In this document: one piece after another, positions 40,501 to 48,883 of the stretch
How positions within the stretch are numbered: the stretch's first letter is position 1
How the letters are laid out: each line of letters begins with the position of its first letter
Assembly (NCBI RefSeq): GCF_013364195.1
Contig: NZ_CP054918.1
Coordinates: 3,709,001-3,773,000, forward strand
DNA: 64,000 nt
Direction of reading: 5' to 3'
Origin: Streptomyces sp. NA04227
GTDB taxonomy: Bacteria; Actinomycetota; Actinomycetes; Streptomycetales; Streptomycetaceae
Translations under genes and position numbers: made by a program
Notes under the pieces: generated by a model
Databases searched by the model: none
What the model saw: only the letters and a program-made list of their open reading frames with translations
Told to the model about the DNA's origin: nothing

Positions 40501-40571
40501 AGGTCGGGAGAGAGCCGGGAGACGGTCGGGAGAGGGATCGGGAGAGGGCCGGGACAAGGCCGGGAATGGGT

Positions 40572-40606
40572 GCGGCCCGCCTCCCCGGGGGTGGAAAGCG
40601 GGCCGC
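40572..40606. terminator. Shared terminator between Rv1733c-like gene and secreted protease
   Basis: GCGGCCCGC and GCGGGCCGC pair perfectly (9 bp) around a 17-base loop that can itself fold. It sits between convergent stops at 40500 and 40649. Confidence 0.75.
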
Positions 40607-40648
40607 GGTCGGTGGGGCACGGTGCCCGTACGGGGCCGTGCCGGTTCG

Positions 40649-41686
40649 CTACGAGGTCTGCGCCTGCTCGTAGAGGTTCTTGGCGTCGTCCCCGAAGTAC
40701 GGGCCGAACATCGCGCCGGGCAGGAAGGTGTACTTGAAGCTGTTCACCGAGGACTGCAGACCGGTACCGGTCGACTCGTCGAACCGCGTGAACCACGGGC
40801 CGCCGCTGGAGCCTCCGGTCATGTCGCAGTTCAGTCCGTGGTCGCCGGTGAGCAGGAAGTCCCGGAAGGCCGTGCCGCTGCAGTAGATGAACTTCTCACC
40901 GTCGTACGGGTCCGCGGCCGGGAAGCCGAAGGCGTACATGGCCTGGTTGTAGCCCGAGTTGAAGGCGAGTCCCTGGCCGCCGACCACCTCGGTCAGCCGC
41001 TTGCCGTCCAGCGGGGCGACCACGGCGGCGCCCACGTCGTAGTTCATGTCCTCGCTCGCCGTCCACTGGGGTGTGGACAGGGTCTTGGCGGCGGTCCACT
41101 TGCCGTGCGGCGCCTGGCCGTCGTGATAGCCGGGCACGAAGGTCCAGTCGGTGTGCCACTTGCCCTCCAGCTTCACGCAGTGCCCGGCGGTGATCACCGT
41201 GCTGGCGTTCGTACTGGTGACGGCGTTGCCCGAGCAGGAGGCGGTGCGCCCGTCGTAGGTGAAGAACACCCGGCCCGCCGTACTGACCACCTTGCCGCCG
41301 CCCGTCCACGGCCCGCCGCCCTCGGGGAAGGCCGCGGGGCCGACCGGCGCCACCGTGCTTGCCCTGCCCGGGAGTTGAGCGCCCGGCGTCCGGTCACCGC
41401 GGTCCGCCCCCGAGCTCGACCCGGCAGGACGGATGTCGGCAGGGTTCGCGTCGAGCAGGTCGAGCGGCAGCGCCTGCCGCATCCGCTCGGGGGTCCAGAA
41501 GTCGCTGACCCGCTCGTGCTGTGCGACGGTGGCGGCGGCCGTGTGCACGACCGGCGCCGCACCCGAGGCGGCGGGGCCGGGATCACCAACGGCCGCCCCG
41601 GCCGGGAGAGTTGTCGCGAGCAGAGCGCCCGAGGCGAACAGCACGCCCAGGACGGAACGGGGGACGGTGCGCACGAGGCGTCTCAC
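40649..41686 (-). CDS. Secreted serine protease of the S1/V8-like type
   Basis: A 345-residue secreted protease. GTG at 41686 is chosen: AAGGAG stands 5 bases upstream and the signal peptide begins there (RRLVRTVPRSVLGVLFASGALL), cleaved near AGA-AVG. After a 100-residue propeptide the catalytic domain carries His169 (ITAGHC), Asp217 (MNYDVGA) and Ser294 (GGSSGGPW). Cleavage specificity cannot be read directly, though the GGSSGGP serine loop is shared with glutamyl-endopeptidase-like trypsin-fold enzymes of streptomycetes. Four Cys are visible. A perfect inverted repeat lies about 150 bases upstream. Confidence 0.9.
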   Translation of the reverse strand: MRRLVRTVPRSVLGVLFASGALLATTLPAGAAVGDPGPAASGAAPVVHTAAATVAQHERVSDFWTPERMRQALPLDLLDANPADIRPAGSSSGADRGDRTPGAQLPGRASTVAPVGPAAFPEGGGPWTGGGKVVSTAGRVFFTYDGRTASCSGNAVTSTNASTVITAGHCVKLEGKWHTDWTFVPGYHDGQAPHGKWTAAKTLSTPQWTASEDMNYDVGAAVVAPLDGKRLTEVVGGQGLAFNSGYNQAMYAFGFPAADPYDGEKFIYCSGTAFRDFLLTGDHGLNCDMTGGSSGGPWFTRFDESTGTGLQSSVNSFKYTFLPGAMFGPYFGDDAKNLYEQAQTS

Positions 41687-41839
41687 GCGGTCTCCTTCTG
41701 CGACGGCCGCGCGACCCTCCGCGCGGATGTGGAGCCGGGGCCACGGGGGCGGCAACACCGGCGTGCAGGCGGTGCGTTGTGACTGCGGAAGGGCAGAGTG
41801 TCACCTGGAGCGGGAAATGGTCAGGGGCACGTCAATGAT

Positions 41840-41866
41840 TGGGTGAAGTTGGCTCGAATTCACCCA
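41840..41866. promoter_or_regulatory. Perfect inverted repeat upstream of the secreted protease gene
   Basis: TGGGTGAA-N11-TTCACCCA, 8-bp perfect arms. It lies about 155 bases before the protease start on -, next to a TTGACG hexamer (41830-41835 on the opposite strand), and may be a regulator-binding site. Confidence 0.45.
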
Positions 41867-41944
41867 TGGGTTAGTTAGTCGGTTGTCCGGCCGGGGGGGG
41901 TGGGCCGGTGGCCGTACACGGGTTCGGGGCGGTGGCAGGTGCGG

Positions 41945-43387
41945 TCAGCCCTCCCGGACACGCTCCCGCTCGCGTGCGCGCTCACGCGCCAACAGGCCCC
42001 GGCTCGCGAGGAGAAGAACGAGAGCGAAGGCCTGGATGAGGAGGACGACGGTGACCAGGACCGGTACCGACCGCTCGTACAGCGCGCCTGTCAGCAACCC
42101 GCCGAGGAACGCCGCCCCGCCGACCACGGCCGCGAACAAGCCGTAGGCGGTGGCCCGGCGTCCGACCGGGACCAGGTCCGCGACGGTCGCCCGCAGCGTC
42201 GACTCCTGCACCCCGGTCGCCGCGCCCCACATCACGGCCCCGGCCAGTACGGCCCAGAGCGTGTCGCCGAAGGCGAGCAGGGCGGTGAGGCCGGAGAGCA
42301 CGGGCAGCACGACGAGTACGCGCGGGCCGGTGCGGTCGTAGGCCCAGCCGGTGGCCAGCGCCGCCACCGCGTCCGCCGCCATCGCCACGACGTAGACGAG
42401 GGGGACCGCCGCGGCCCCCACCAGGTCGCTCTCGACCAGGTGGAAGGAGAGCACACCGAAGGTGGCGAAGCCGGTGAGGGTGACGGCGGTGAAGCAGGCG
42501 TAGACCCAGAAGGCGCGCGGGAGTTGGGCGGGTTCGGCGACCGCCGCTCGGGACTTGGCACGCCCCTTCGGCGCCGCGCTCTCCTCGTATGCCTGCGGCA
42601 CCTCGTACGTCTGCGGGTTCGGGACGCGGGCGCGGAGCCAGAGCAGCACGAGGAGGACGAAGAGGCCGGGGAGGGCGAGTACGGCGAGGGTGGGCGCGTA
42701 GTCGTCGCCGGTCAGGGCGAGCATGCCCGCCACGGTCAACGGGCCGAGCAGGGCGCCGATTTGGTCCATCGCCTCGTGCACGGCGAAGCCGCGGCCCCGG
42801 CCGGTGGCCGCCGTCGCGTGCGAGAGCAGGGTGTCCTTCGCGGGACTGCGGACCGCCTTGCCGACCCGCTCGGCGATCACCAGGGCGCAGGCGACCCAGA
42901 GCACCCCGCTCACACCGAGCAGCGGCACGCTCGCCACGGTCAGCGCGTAACCGCCGATCGTCCAGCTCCAGAAGCGTCCGGTCCGGTCGGCCAGCGGCCC
43001 CGAGCCCAGCCGCAGCAACAGCGCCGCCGCCTCCCCCGCACCGGTCACCGCACCGACCACCATCGCGGACGCCCCGAACGAGGCGAGCAGCGGGCCGGTC
43101 ACCGAACGGGCCCCCTCGTAGACGAAGTCCGCGAGCAGACTGACGACTCCGAAGGCGACGACGAAGCGCCAGGGGCTCAGGCCGGGGGTGTTGGGGCCAG
43201 CGGTGTTCCGGCTGGGGACGATCTCGGCGGGATGGTGCGTGTCGGGACGGTTCTCGTCGGCAGGGTTCTCGTCGGGATCGGTCCGGCCGTGTCCCTTTCG
43301 GCCGGGTGGGCCGACGCGCTCCGGCTCCGGTTCGCGCTCCCGCTCCGGTTCGTCGTCCGTGGCTGCCTGGTCCTGTCCCGGGTTCAC
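41945..43387 (-). CDS. MFS transporter, last gene of the fluoride-export operon
   Basis: A 480-residue MFS permease with 12 predicted helices; motif A appears as GPLADRTGRFW (near 148) and as ATGWAYDRTGPRV in the second half. A Pro/Glu-rich, charged N-terminal arm of about 65 residues precedes TM1. Substrate unknown; its position at the end of the crcB operon suggests an anion- or stress-related role. The GTG at 43387 overlaps the crcB stop (GTGA), so it is translationally coupled. It could equally be an unrelated exporter that has joined the operon. Confidence 0.87.
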   Translation of the reverse strand: MNPGQDQAATDDEPEREREPEPERVGPPGRKGHGRTDPDENPADENRPDTHHPAEIVPSRNTAGPNTPGLSPWRFVVAFGVVSLLADFVYEGARSVTGPLLASFGASAMVVGAVTGAGEAAALLLRLGSGPLADRTGRFWSWTIGGYALTVASVPLLGVSGVLWVACALVIAERVGKAVRSPAKDTLLSHATAATGRGRGFAVHEAMDQIGALLGPLTVAGMLALTGDDYAPTLAVLALPGLFVLLVLLWLRARVPNPQTYEVPQAYEESAAPKGRAKSRAAVAEPAQLPRAFWVYACFTAVTLTGFATFGVLSFHLVESDLVGAAAVPLVYVVAMAADAVAALATGWAYDRTGPRVLVVLPVLSGLTALLAFGDTLWAVLAGAVMWGAATGVQESTLRATVADLVPVGRRATAYGLFAAVVGGAAFLGGLLTGALYERSVPVLVTVVLLIQAFALVLLLASRGLLARERARERERVREG

Positions 43388-43758
43388 GCCCAGAGGGCTT
43401 CCCCGAGGGCGACGCCCGCGAACACCGCGAGCAGCCCGGCCACCAGGGTGGCCGCCACATTGGCCAGCGCGAACAGCCTCGCGCCGCTCTCGCTCAGGCG
43501 CAGGGTCTCGTACGAGAAGGTCGAGTACGTGGTCAGGGCTCCGCACAGACCGGTGCCGAGCAGCAGCGCGAGGTCCGAGTCGGCGGCGCCCGCGGTGACC
43601 GCGCCGGTGAGGGTGCCCAGTACCAGGCTGCCGATCACATTGACGGTGAAGGTGCCCCACGGGAACACGCTGTCGTGCCGGGACTGGACGGCCCGGTCGG
43701 TGAGATACCGCAACGGCGCCCCGACCACGGCTCCGGCGAGGACGAGCAGCCAGTTCAC
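43384..43758 (-). CDS. crcB: CrcB/Fluc fluoride channel (second copy of the pair)
   Basis: A 124-residue, four-helix Fluc channel. Family marks: GAPLRYL near the start, [16 protein letters not shown] (30s-40s) with the Asn lining the pore, and [15 protein letters not shown] with the Phe-box and the break helix. Fluoride leaves the cell through a dual-topology dimer; two adjacent copies in Gram-positive bacteria form a heterodimer. The GTG overlaps the DUF190 stop (GTGA) and the stop overlaps the MFS start, so all three are coupled. Confidence 0.95.
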   Translation of the reverse strand: MNWLLVLAGAVVGAPLRYLTDRAVQSRHDSVFPWGTFTVNVIGSLVLGTLTGAVTAGAADSDLALLLGTGLCGALTTYSTFSYETLRLSESGARLFALANVAATLVAGLLAVFAGVALGEALWA

Positions 43759-44270
43759 GCCTCGGTGCCGGGGTCCAGGTCGGGGTCGGCGCCGGGGCGG
43801 GGGCCGAGTCCGGAGCCGGGGCCGGGGCTGTCGTGCGGGTCTGCCCCCTCCCCCCGTTCCTCGCTCAGGCGCACGATCTCGCAGGGGTCGAGGACGGCGG
43901 TGCCGTCGGGCAGTACGTCCCGCAACTGCGGCAGGAACTCCCGCACCTTCTCCGCCCGGTCGACGATGACGACGAGTACGGGCAGGTCCTCGCTGAGCGA
44001 GAGCAGCCGCTGCGTGTGCACGACCGAGGAGGCCCCGAAGCCCTCGATGCCCCGGAACACGCTGGCCCCGGCCAGCCCCGCGCGATGCGCCCGGTGCACG
44101 ATCTCCGCGTACAGCGGCCGGTGCCGGTACTGATCGCTCTCCCCCACCAGGACGGTCAGTCGCAGCCCGGAGAGCTGGGCCGGGGCGTCGTCCGGCAACC
44201 GCGGCTGGGGCTGTTCCGGCTCGGGCTTTCCCTGCTCGGGCTGTCCCGGCTCCGGCGAGGGTGTCGTCAT
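43755..44270 (-). CDS. DUF190 protein between the two crcB genes
   Basis: A 171-residue protein with a DUF190 domain at about 33-140 ([45 protein letters not shown]), a ferredoxin-like fold found in many crcB operons. Function unknown; from the context it may sense or bind a ligand linked to fluoride stress. The N- and C-terminal arms are Pro/Glu/Gly-rich and low-complexity. Overlaps the second crcB by GTGA. Confidence 0.9.
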   Translation of the reverse strand: MTTPSPEPGQPEQGKPEPEQPQPRLPDDAPAQLSGLRLTVLVGESDQYRHRPLYAEIVHRAHRAGLAGASVFRGIEGFGASSVVHTQRLLSLSEDLPVLVVIVDRAEKVREFLPQLRDVLPDGTAVLDPCEIVRLSEERGEGADPHDSPGPGSGLGPRPGADPDLDPGTEA

Positions 44271-44366
44271 GAGGGGTCTGTCCGTTCTTGTGCGCGGGAT
44301 CGGGATCGGGATCGCAGTTGGGGACGGGGGTTCGGGTCGGAGTCGGGGTCGAGGTCGGGGTCGGAT

Positions 44367-44852
44367 TCAGGTTCCTTCCCGTGCCCTGGACGCTGCCACC
44401 AGGACGCGCCGGGTCAGCGCCGATGCGGCCGCTACGGCGAGGAGGGCGGCGAGCGGAGTGAGGGCGAGGTAGGCGAAGGCGACGGGGAGACGGTGATGAT
44501 CCGTCAGGCGCTGGATGTCGGCGGCGTACGTGGAGAAGGTGGTGAAGCCGCCGAGTACCCCCGTACCGAGGAAGGGCCGGACCAGCGGATGCGTCGTACG
44601 GGCCTCGGTGATCACCACCATGAGCACGCCCATCAGCGCGCAGCCGACGACGTTCACGAGCAGGGTCGTCCAGGGGAACCCCGAGGCGCCGTTCGGCCAC
44701 AGCAACCCGGCCCCGTACCGCCCCGCCGCCCCCACCGCCCCACCGAGCGCGACCGCCACGAGCACCCGGCCCTGGCCCCGTAGTAGCGCGGGCCGTGGGC
44801 CCCGCCCGGCCGTGGCGCGGGCGGGGCCCACGGCGGCACGGCGGGGTCCCAT
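44367..44852 (-). CDS. crcB: CrcB/Fluc fluoride channel (first copy of the pair)
   Basis: A 161-residue Fluc channel with about 25 extra N-terminal residues. Family motifs: [32 protein letters not shown] (Asn in the pore) and [16 protein letters not shown] with the conserved FTTFST. Ends in a charged [12 protein letters not shown] helix. It heads the crcB-DUF190-crcB-MFS operon; the gap to DUF190 is 96 bases and contains GTCGGGGTC-type repeats. I looked for a fluoride riboswitch upstream and saw none. Confidence 0.95.
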   Translation of the reverse strand: MGPRRAAVGPARATAGRGPRPALLRGQGRVLVAVALGGAVGAAGRYGAGLLWPNGASGFPWTTLLVNVVGCALMGVLMVVITEARTTHPLVRPFLGTGVLGGFTTFSTYAADIQRLTDHHRLPVAFAYLALTPLAALLAVAAASALTRRVLVAASRAREGT

Positions 44853-44915
44853 GGCGCCAGGCTAACGACGCCGCCCGGATCACCGCCTCTGTCTCCGCCT
44901 CCGCCTCCGCGTCCA

Positions 44916-44966
<51 letters not shown>

Positions 44967-45046
44967 GGACCATCGCGTACGACCGCCGCGACACCGCGCA
45001 CCGTCCACGCTCCGTCCCGGCCCCGTCCGCGCGCTCCGTCCTCTGC

Positions 45047-46090
45047 CTACCTGGCCACGTCCGCCTGCGCCGCCCGTATCGCGGCGGCCGCGTCCTGCGC
45101 GGGGGCCAGCGCGAACCGCTCGTTCAGCCAGGCGAGGTACTGCGCGTGCCCGGGACTCGGCTCGCACGCGCGCAGGCGCGGGCCTGGGAGGTTGTGGTCG
45201 TCGCTGTCGTCGCTCTCGTCGCCGTCACCGCCGCCCCCGACGTATACCTCCAGGCCGCAGAGCGCTCCGAGGAACTGGAGAAAGTCGAGTACGTTCCGTG
45301 CGACGACGTGGAAGTCGCCCTCGTCCCCGACCACCACGACGGGCAGGGTGGCGAGATCGGCACGGTCGTCGCGCCGCCACAGCGCGAAGGCGTCACCGTC
45401 GTCGTTGGCGGAGGCGAAGACCAGCAGATCCGCGGTGCCGTCCGCGCCGCCCGCCTCGTCCTCGGGGGCGTGCAGGGTGGTCCCGCCCGCATAGCGTTCC
45501 GTGACGCCGTCCTCGAACCGTTTGAGGAGGTTGAGTTCGGCGACGGACGAGAAGACGGCGTCCGGCAGGAGCGGGTGGATCCACCGGGTCCACTCCTTCT
45601 CCAGCTCGTCCTGGGCCTCCAGGATGATGTCCCACGCCTCCTCGGGCGGGGCGAGCCCGAAGTTCCGCTCCAGCCAGGCGAGATAGTCCGCCTGCCCGGG
45701 CAGCTCCTCCTCGTCCCGCTCGTAGACGTTCTCCCAGTCGCAGGCGAGACCGGCCTCGAGCGCGCCCAACAGCCGTAAGAATTCCCGGAGATCACGGGCG
45801 ACGACATGCAGCCCGCCCTCGTCGCCGAGCAGCACGACCGGCAGCGTGGCGAGATCAGCACGGTCATCGCGCCGCCACAGCGCGTAGAGCGAGCCGCTGC
45901 CGTTGGCCGACGCGAACCGCAGCAGCCCGTCCCGCAGTTCGGGGTCCTCGCCCAGGAACGACATCTCCCCGAAGTCGTCCAGCCACCCCCACTGCGCGTA
46001 GGGCTCCTCGCAGTTGTCCTCGAATTCCTTGAGCAGGTTCAGCTCCGGGACGGGCGAGTACGTAGGCGATGTGGGTGACGTGTGCACCAT
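45047..46090 (-). CDS. SMI1/KNR4-like protein with tandem domain duplication
   Basis: A 347-residue, very acidic protein built of two similar halves. Each has ELNLL(K)xFED, a segment LLxFASANxxGxxxALWRRDDRADLATLPVV, then xVARxxxxFLxxLGAL and YLAWLxxxFxLAP (first half about 16-165, second about 180-335). The pattern resembles SMI1/KNR4 (SUKH) domains, which occur in immunity proteins against polymorphic toxins and in scaffolding proteins. No toxin gene is adjacent. ATG at 46090 is used with GGAG 11 bases upstream. The two copies differ enough to be an old duplication. Confidence 0.65.
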   Translation of the reverse strand: MVHTSPTSPTYSPVPELNLLKEFEDNCEEPYAQWGWLDDFGEMSFLGEDPELRDGLLRFASANGSGSLYALWRRDDRADLATLPVVLLGDEGGLHVVARDLREFLRLLGALEAGLACDWENVYERDEEELPGQADYLAWLERNFGLAPPEEAWDIILEAQDELEKEWTRWIHPLLPDAVFSSVAELNLLKRFEDGVTERYAGGTTLHAPEDEAGGADGTADLLVFASANDDGDAFALWRRDDRADLATLPVVVVGDEGDFHVVARNVLDFLQFLGALCGLEVYVGGGGDGDESDDSDDHNLPGPRLRACEPSPGHAQYLAWLNERFALAPAQDAAAAIRAAQADVAR

Positions 46091-46215
46091 GGATGGTTCC
46101 GCTCCGTGATCAAGTGAGTACGAAGGGAACGGTAGTGGGGCCCACTGACAACGACCGTGCACACTGACAACAGCCGGGCGCACGGGCGCCGGAGGGGGAG
46201 CACGGAGGCCGACAC

Positions 46216-46671
46216 ATGATCCTGGTGGTGATCCTCGCCGTCCTGACCGGCGCGGCGGTGGCGGCGGTCTACGGGATGAGCACGCTGGCCCAGCACGGCA
46301 TCCGGGACTCCGCCCCCGGAGTCCGGCTGCGCGCGGGCGCCGCGCTCGCCGCCGCCACCACCTGCGCGATGTACCTCTGGGGCGCCGCCCAACTCGTACT
46401 CGACGAGACGATGACCGACATGGCCTGCAAGAAGGCGGCACCGGAGGGGCAGGCTGTCTACGTCTCCGGCACCGACATCTCGTACCTGCCGCTGCGCCTC
46501 AACTGCCATGTCCCGTACGGCGATTCGTACGGGGCCGCCGTCCCGGACTACGTCAACCCCGCCCTGCTCGTACTGGCTCTGCTCACGGTCCTCCTCGGGG
46601 TGTGCGCGGCCGTGGAGTCCGAGCTACGGGCCAGGGCCGAGTCCTCATCCGGCGACAGCAACCCCGCCTGA
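46216..46671 (+). CDS. Small membrane protein of unknown function
   Basis: A 151-residue protein with three predicted helices (about 2-22, 38-62, 116-137) and an external loop with two Cys (MACKKAAPEG, RLNCHVPYGD), likely a disulfide. GGAGG lies 7 bases before the ATG. Divergent from the SMI1-like gene; convergent with the RidA gene. I do not recognise the family. Confidence 0.75.
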   Translation: MILVVILAVLTGAAVAAVYGMSTLAQHGIRDSAPGVRLRAGAALAAATTCAMYLWGAAQLVLDETMTDMACKKAAPEGQAVYVSGTDISYLPLRLNCHVPYGDSYGAAVPDYVNPALLVLALLTVLLGVCAAVESELRARAESSSGDSNPA

Positions 46672-46715
46672 GACGTGTGGAGTTGGGACGTACCGAGTTA
46701 CCGGTGACCTCCCGA

Positions 46716-47195
46716 CTACCGGACGACGAGCCCGATCGCCTCGATCTCGATCATCCACTCGGGGTCGGCGAGCGAGGACACCTCCACGAACGACTCCGCG
46801 AGGTGCGGCTTGTTCGGGAAGTGCTCCGCACGCAGCTTGGCGAACACCCCCTGCTGAGCAGCGATATCGGTGACGAACACGGTGGCCTTCACAACCTCGG
46901 CCAGGCTGGAACCCGCATTCGTCAGCACGGTCGACAGGTTCGCCAGCGCCTGACGGGCCTGCGCCTCGAAGTCCCCGACGCCGACAGTGCTCCCGTCGGC
47001 GCCGATCGGCCCCTGCCCCGAAGTGAAGACCAGATTCCCGACCCGGACTCCGAGCGAGATACCCGCCGACTCGTACCAGTCGGGTTCGGCGGAGACGCGG
47101 ACCCGTTCGACGGCGGGCTGTGCGGTGGATTCAGTGGACGCGGTGGATGCGGTGGATGCGGTGGATGCGGCGGACGTGGTGGATGCGGTGGACAT
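46716..47195 (-). CDS. RidA/YjgF/UK114-family protein
   Basis: A 159-residue protein with the RidA fold (GNLVFTSGQGPIGADG, QARQALANLSTVLTNAGSSLAEVVKATVFVTDI, and the closing IEIEAIGLVV). RidA proteins hydrolyse reactive enamine/imine intermediates from amino-acid metabolism; this is the divergent YjgF-like subgroup and the catalytic Arg is not obvious. Residues 2-25 are a Ser/Thr/Ala arm (STASTTSAASTASTASTAST) from a 9-bp DNA repeat. ATG at 47195 has GAGGGAG 9 bases upstream. Confidence 0.88.
   Translation of the reverse strand: MSTASTTSAASTASTASTASTESTAQPAVERVRVSAEPDWYESAGISLGVRVGNLVFTSGQGPIGADGSTVGVGDFEAQARQALANLSTVLTNAGSSLAEVVKATVFVTDIAAQQGVFAKLRAEHFPNKPHLAESFVEVSSLADPEWMIEIEAIGLVVR
47125..47180. 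repeat. 9-bp repeat at the 5' end of the ridA-like gene
   Basis: GGTGGATGC-type units repeat on the + strand (GATGCGGTGGATGCGGTG), encoding the Ser-Thr-Ala repeats of the N-terminus. The period of nine keeps the frame. Confidence 0.85.
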
Positions 47196-47422
47196 GGTTC
47201 GGCACTCCCTCAAAGCAACACGCAGACATGATCCGCTCACGACAGCTACGGCGGACGGTGATCCATTCCCCTAGACGTGCACCTCTCACGCCCCGCTGGG
47301 TAGTTGGTTCGGGCTCCTGGCGTGCCGGCCACTCACGGCATTCGACGGGTAACCCCAGTACCTGCCATGGACCGGAGGCAGGCGACCGCCATAAACTCTG
47401 CCTACGTCGGGGCAAGTCTTAC

Positions 47423-48094
47423 ATGTGCACTGAAAAGGACACTTCGAGCATCGTGTTCTCATTACGCTCCCACGTTCTGGCACCCATGGCCGCACTGGCC
47501 ATCGGTACGGTTTTCGGGGCGCTCGCCCCCCTCCTCGAAGCATCCGACGGCATGGGCCACGTGGCACATGTCGTCTTGGCTGCTGGATGGACGTGGGCCG
47601 CACTCGCCTTTTGTGTAGGCCTCGCGAGAAAATCAAGAGTTGAATCTGCCGCCCTGGCTGCCGTTTCCCTTACCAGTGCGGTGATCGCCTACTATGCGAC
47701 AAAATTCAAGCAAGGGGAATTTCAGGTGGCGAACCTGGCTGACCCTTCTGGTGCGGCACAGGTTTCTTGGGACAGTTTCCTGTCGAAAACGATCGCCTGG
47801 TGCGTAGTCGCCCTGTTCCTCGGACCTCTTTTGGGGCTCGCAGGAAATCTGGCCCGTGCCGATGGACTGCGCGGCCTGCCGTTTCGCGTGCTGGTGCCTG
47901 TGGTGACACTCGTCGAAACGACGCAGCGCTTGCGGTTTGAGGCGTCCCTGCAAGGGACTGTCGCCCGCGCAACGTGGACCGTCGTTCTCGTTGCGGCGGG
48001 GGTCCTGCTTATCGGCTTGGTAGGACACGCGGTGCTCGCCCGACGGCCACGTGCTTCTGCCGAGCGGGCACCCTCTCTTGAGGGGCGTCGGTAA
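47423..48094 (+). CDS. DUF6518-like membrane protein with a TTA codon
   Basis: A 223-residue polytopic protein with about six helices (from LAPMAALAIGTVFGALAPLL to VVLVAAGVLLIGLVGHAVL). The repeating small-residue helices resemble DUF6518, a streptomycete family of unknown role. Codon usage is unusual for this window: many T- or A-ending codons, a clearly lower GC content, and a leucine TTA at 47462-47464, which needs the rare bldA tRNA. ATG at 47423 lacks a good ribosome site; a GTG at 47453 would be the alternative, with AAGGA upstream. The compositional difference suggests acquisition from elsewhere. Confidence 0.65.
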   Translation: MCTEKDTSSIVFSLRSHVLAPMAALAIGTVFGALAPLLEASDGMGHVAHVVLAAGWTWAALAFCVGLARKSRVESAALAAVSLTSAVIAYYATKFKQGEFQVANLADPSGAAQVSWDSFLSKTIAWCVVALFLGPLLGLAGNLARADGLRGLPFRVLVPVVTLVETTQRLRFEASLQGTVARATWTVVLVAAGVLLIGLVGHAVLARRPRASAERAPSLEGRR

Positions 48095-48170
48095 AAACGA
48101 CCCCGCTGCCACCATCAGCCCCAGGGCTCCGCCCGCAGACAGCGCCCCGTATGCACGGAAGGTTCTGCAG

Positions 48171-48740
48171 ATGGCCGCACCATGGCACAAGGTCCATGTC
48201 CCGGAGGGCTTGTTCGGACTCCTGGACGACCACGAGGTCCCCCACTACGGAGCCGACTGGTCCAACGGCCTGATCGCCCCGATGCGGGCAGGCGGAGCCT
48301 TCATCAACTCCGGCATCCACACCGGCAACGTGCACGCCCGCACCAAGTACCTCACCACCCGGCCCGAGGACCTGGACACGTCCCTGGACTGGGACGAGAT
48401 CGTCGAAGCCAGCGTCCACGCACCCCGCGACGGACTCCGCCTCGAATCCCTCGACCAGGGACCCGCCGACGACGGCAGCCCGCTCGCCGGGCATGGCGCG
48501 ACCGACTACCGCGTCCGCGTCCACGCACACGGCCGCGAAATCGCCTGGGACAAGACCGCCAGCACCCCGACCGAGACCTACCTGCTGCTCGTATGGCCCG
48601 CCGAGCCCGCACCGGCGCAGACGCTGCGCTTCAGCGGCCGTCTCGGCCAGACCCAGGAGGCCCACGACCCACACCGCCTCGCGCCACTGGACGAGCCGCC
48701 GACAACTCCCGCGGACGTCCCGATCCCCCGCCCGAACTGA
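48171..48740 (+). CDS. Hypothetical protein (189 aa)
   Basis: A 189-residue soluble protein I do not recognise. It has a beta-strand-rich layout (MAAPWHKVHVPEGLFGLLDD, GGAFINSGIHTGNVHARTKYL, TDYRVRVHAHGREIAWDKT, ETYLLLVWPAEPAP). GAAGG lies 8 bases before the ATG at 48171; the frame continues upstream to 48051 but overlaps the previous gene. It may form a unit with the DUF6518-like gene that ends 76 bases earlier. Residues W182-type hydrophobic core positions are kept in regular spacing, so this looks like a real folded protein, but no family can be named. Confidence 0.7.
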   Translation: MAAPWHKVHVPEGLFGLLDDHEVPHYGADWSNGLIAPMRAGGAFINSGIHTGNVHARTKYLTTRPEDLDTSLDWDEIVEASVHAPRDGLRLESLDQGPADDGSPLAGHGATDYRVRVHAHGREIAWDKTASTPTETYLLLVWPAEPAPAQTLRFSGRLGQTQEAHDPHRLAPLDEPPTTPADVPIPRPN

Positions 48741-48883
48741 CAAGCCAACCAAGCCGAACGGGCGTGGGCGGGCGCCGGCCCCGGCCCACGGTAAAGCGGC
48801 CAACTACGCGCTTCAACAGGCCCGGGAGACCGTTCTCCAGGAACTGGAGGAACCGCTCTACGACTTGGCCAACCCACAAGCCC

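Noticed and set aside
47120..47200. A Trp/Arg-rich frame (MRWIQWTRWMRWMRWM) resembling an antimicrobial peptide
   Set aside because: It is the opposite strand of the 9-bp repeat coding the Ser/Thr/Ala arm of the RidA-family protein; no ribosome site.
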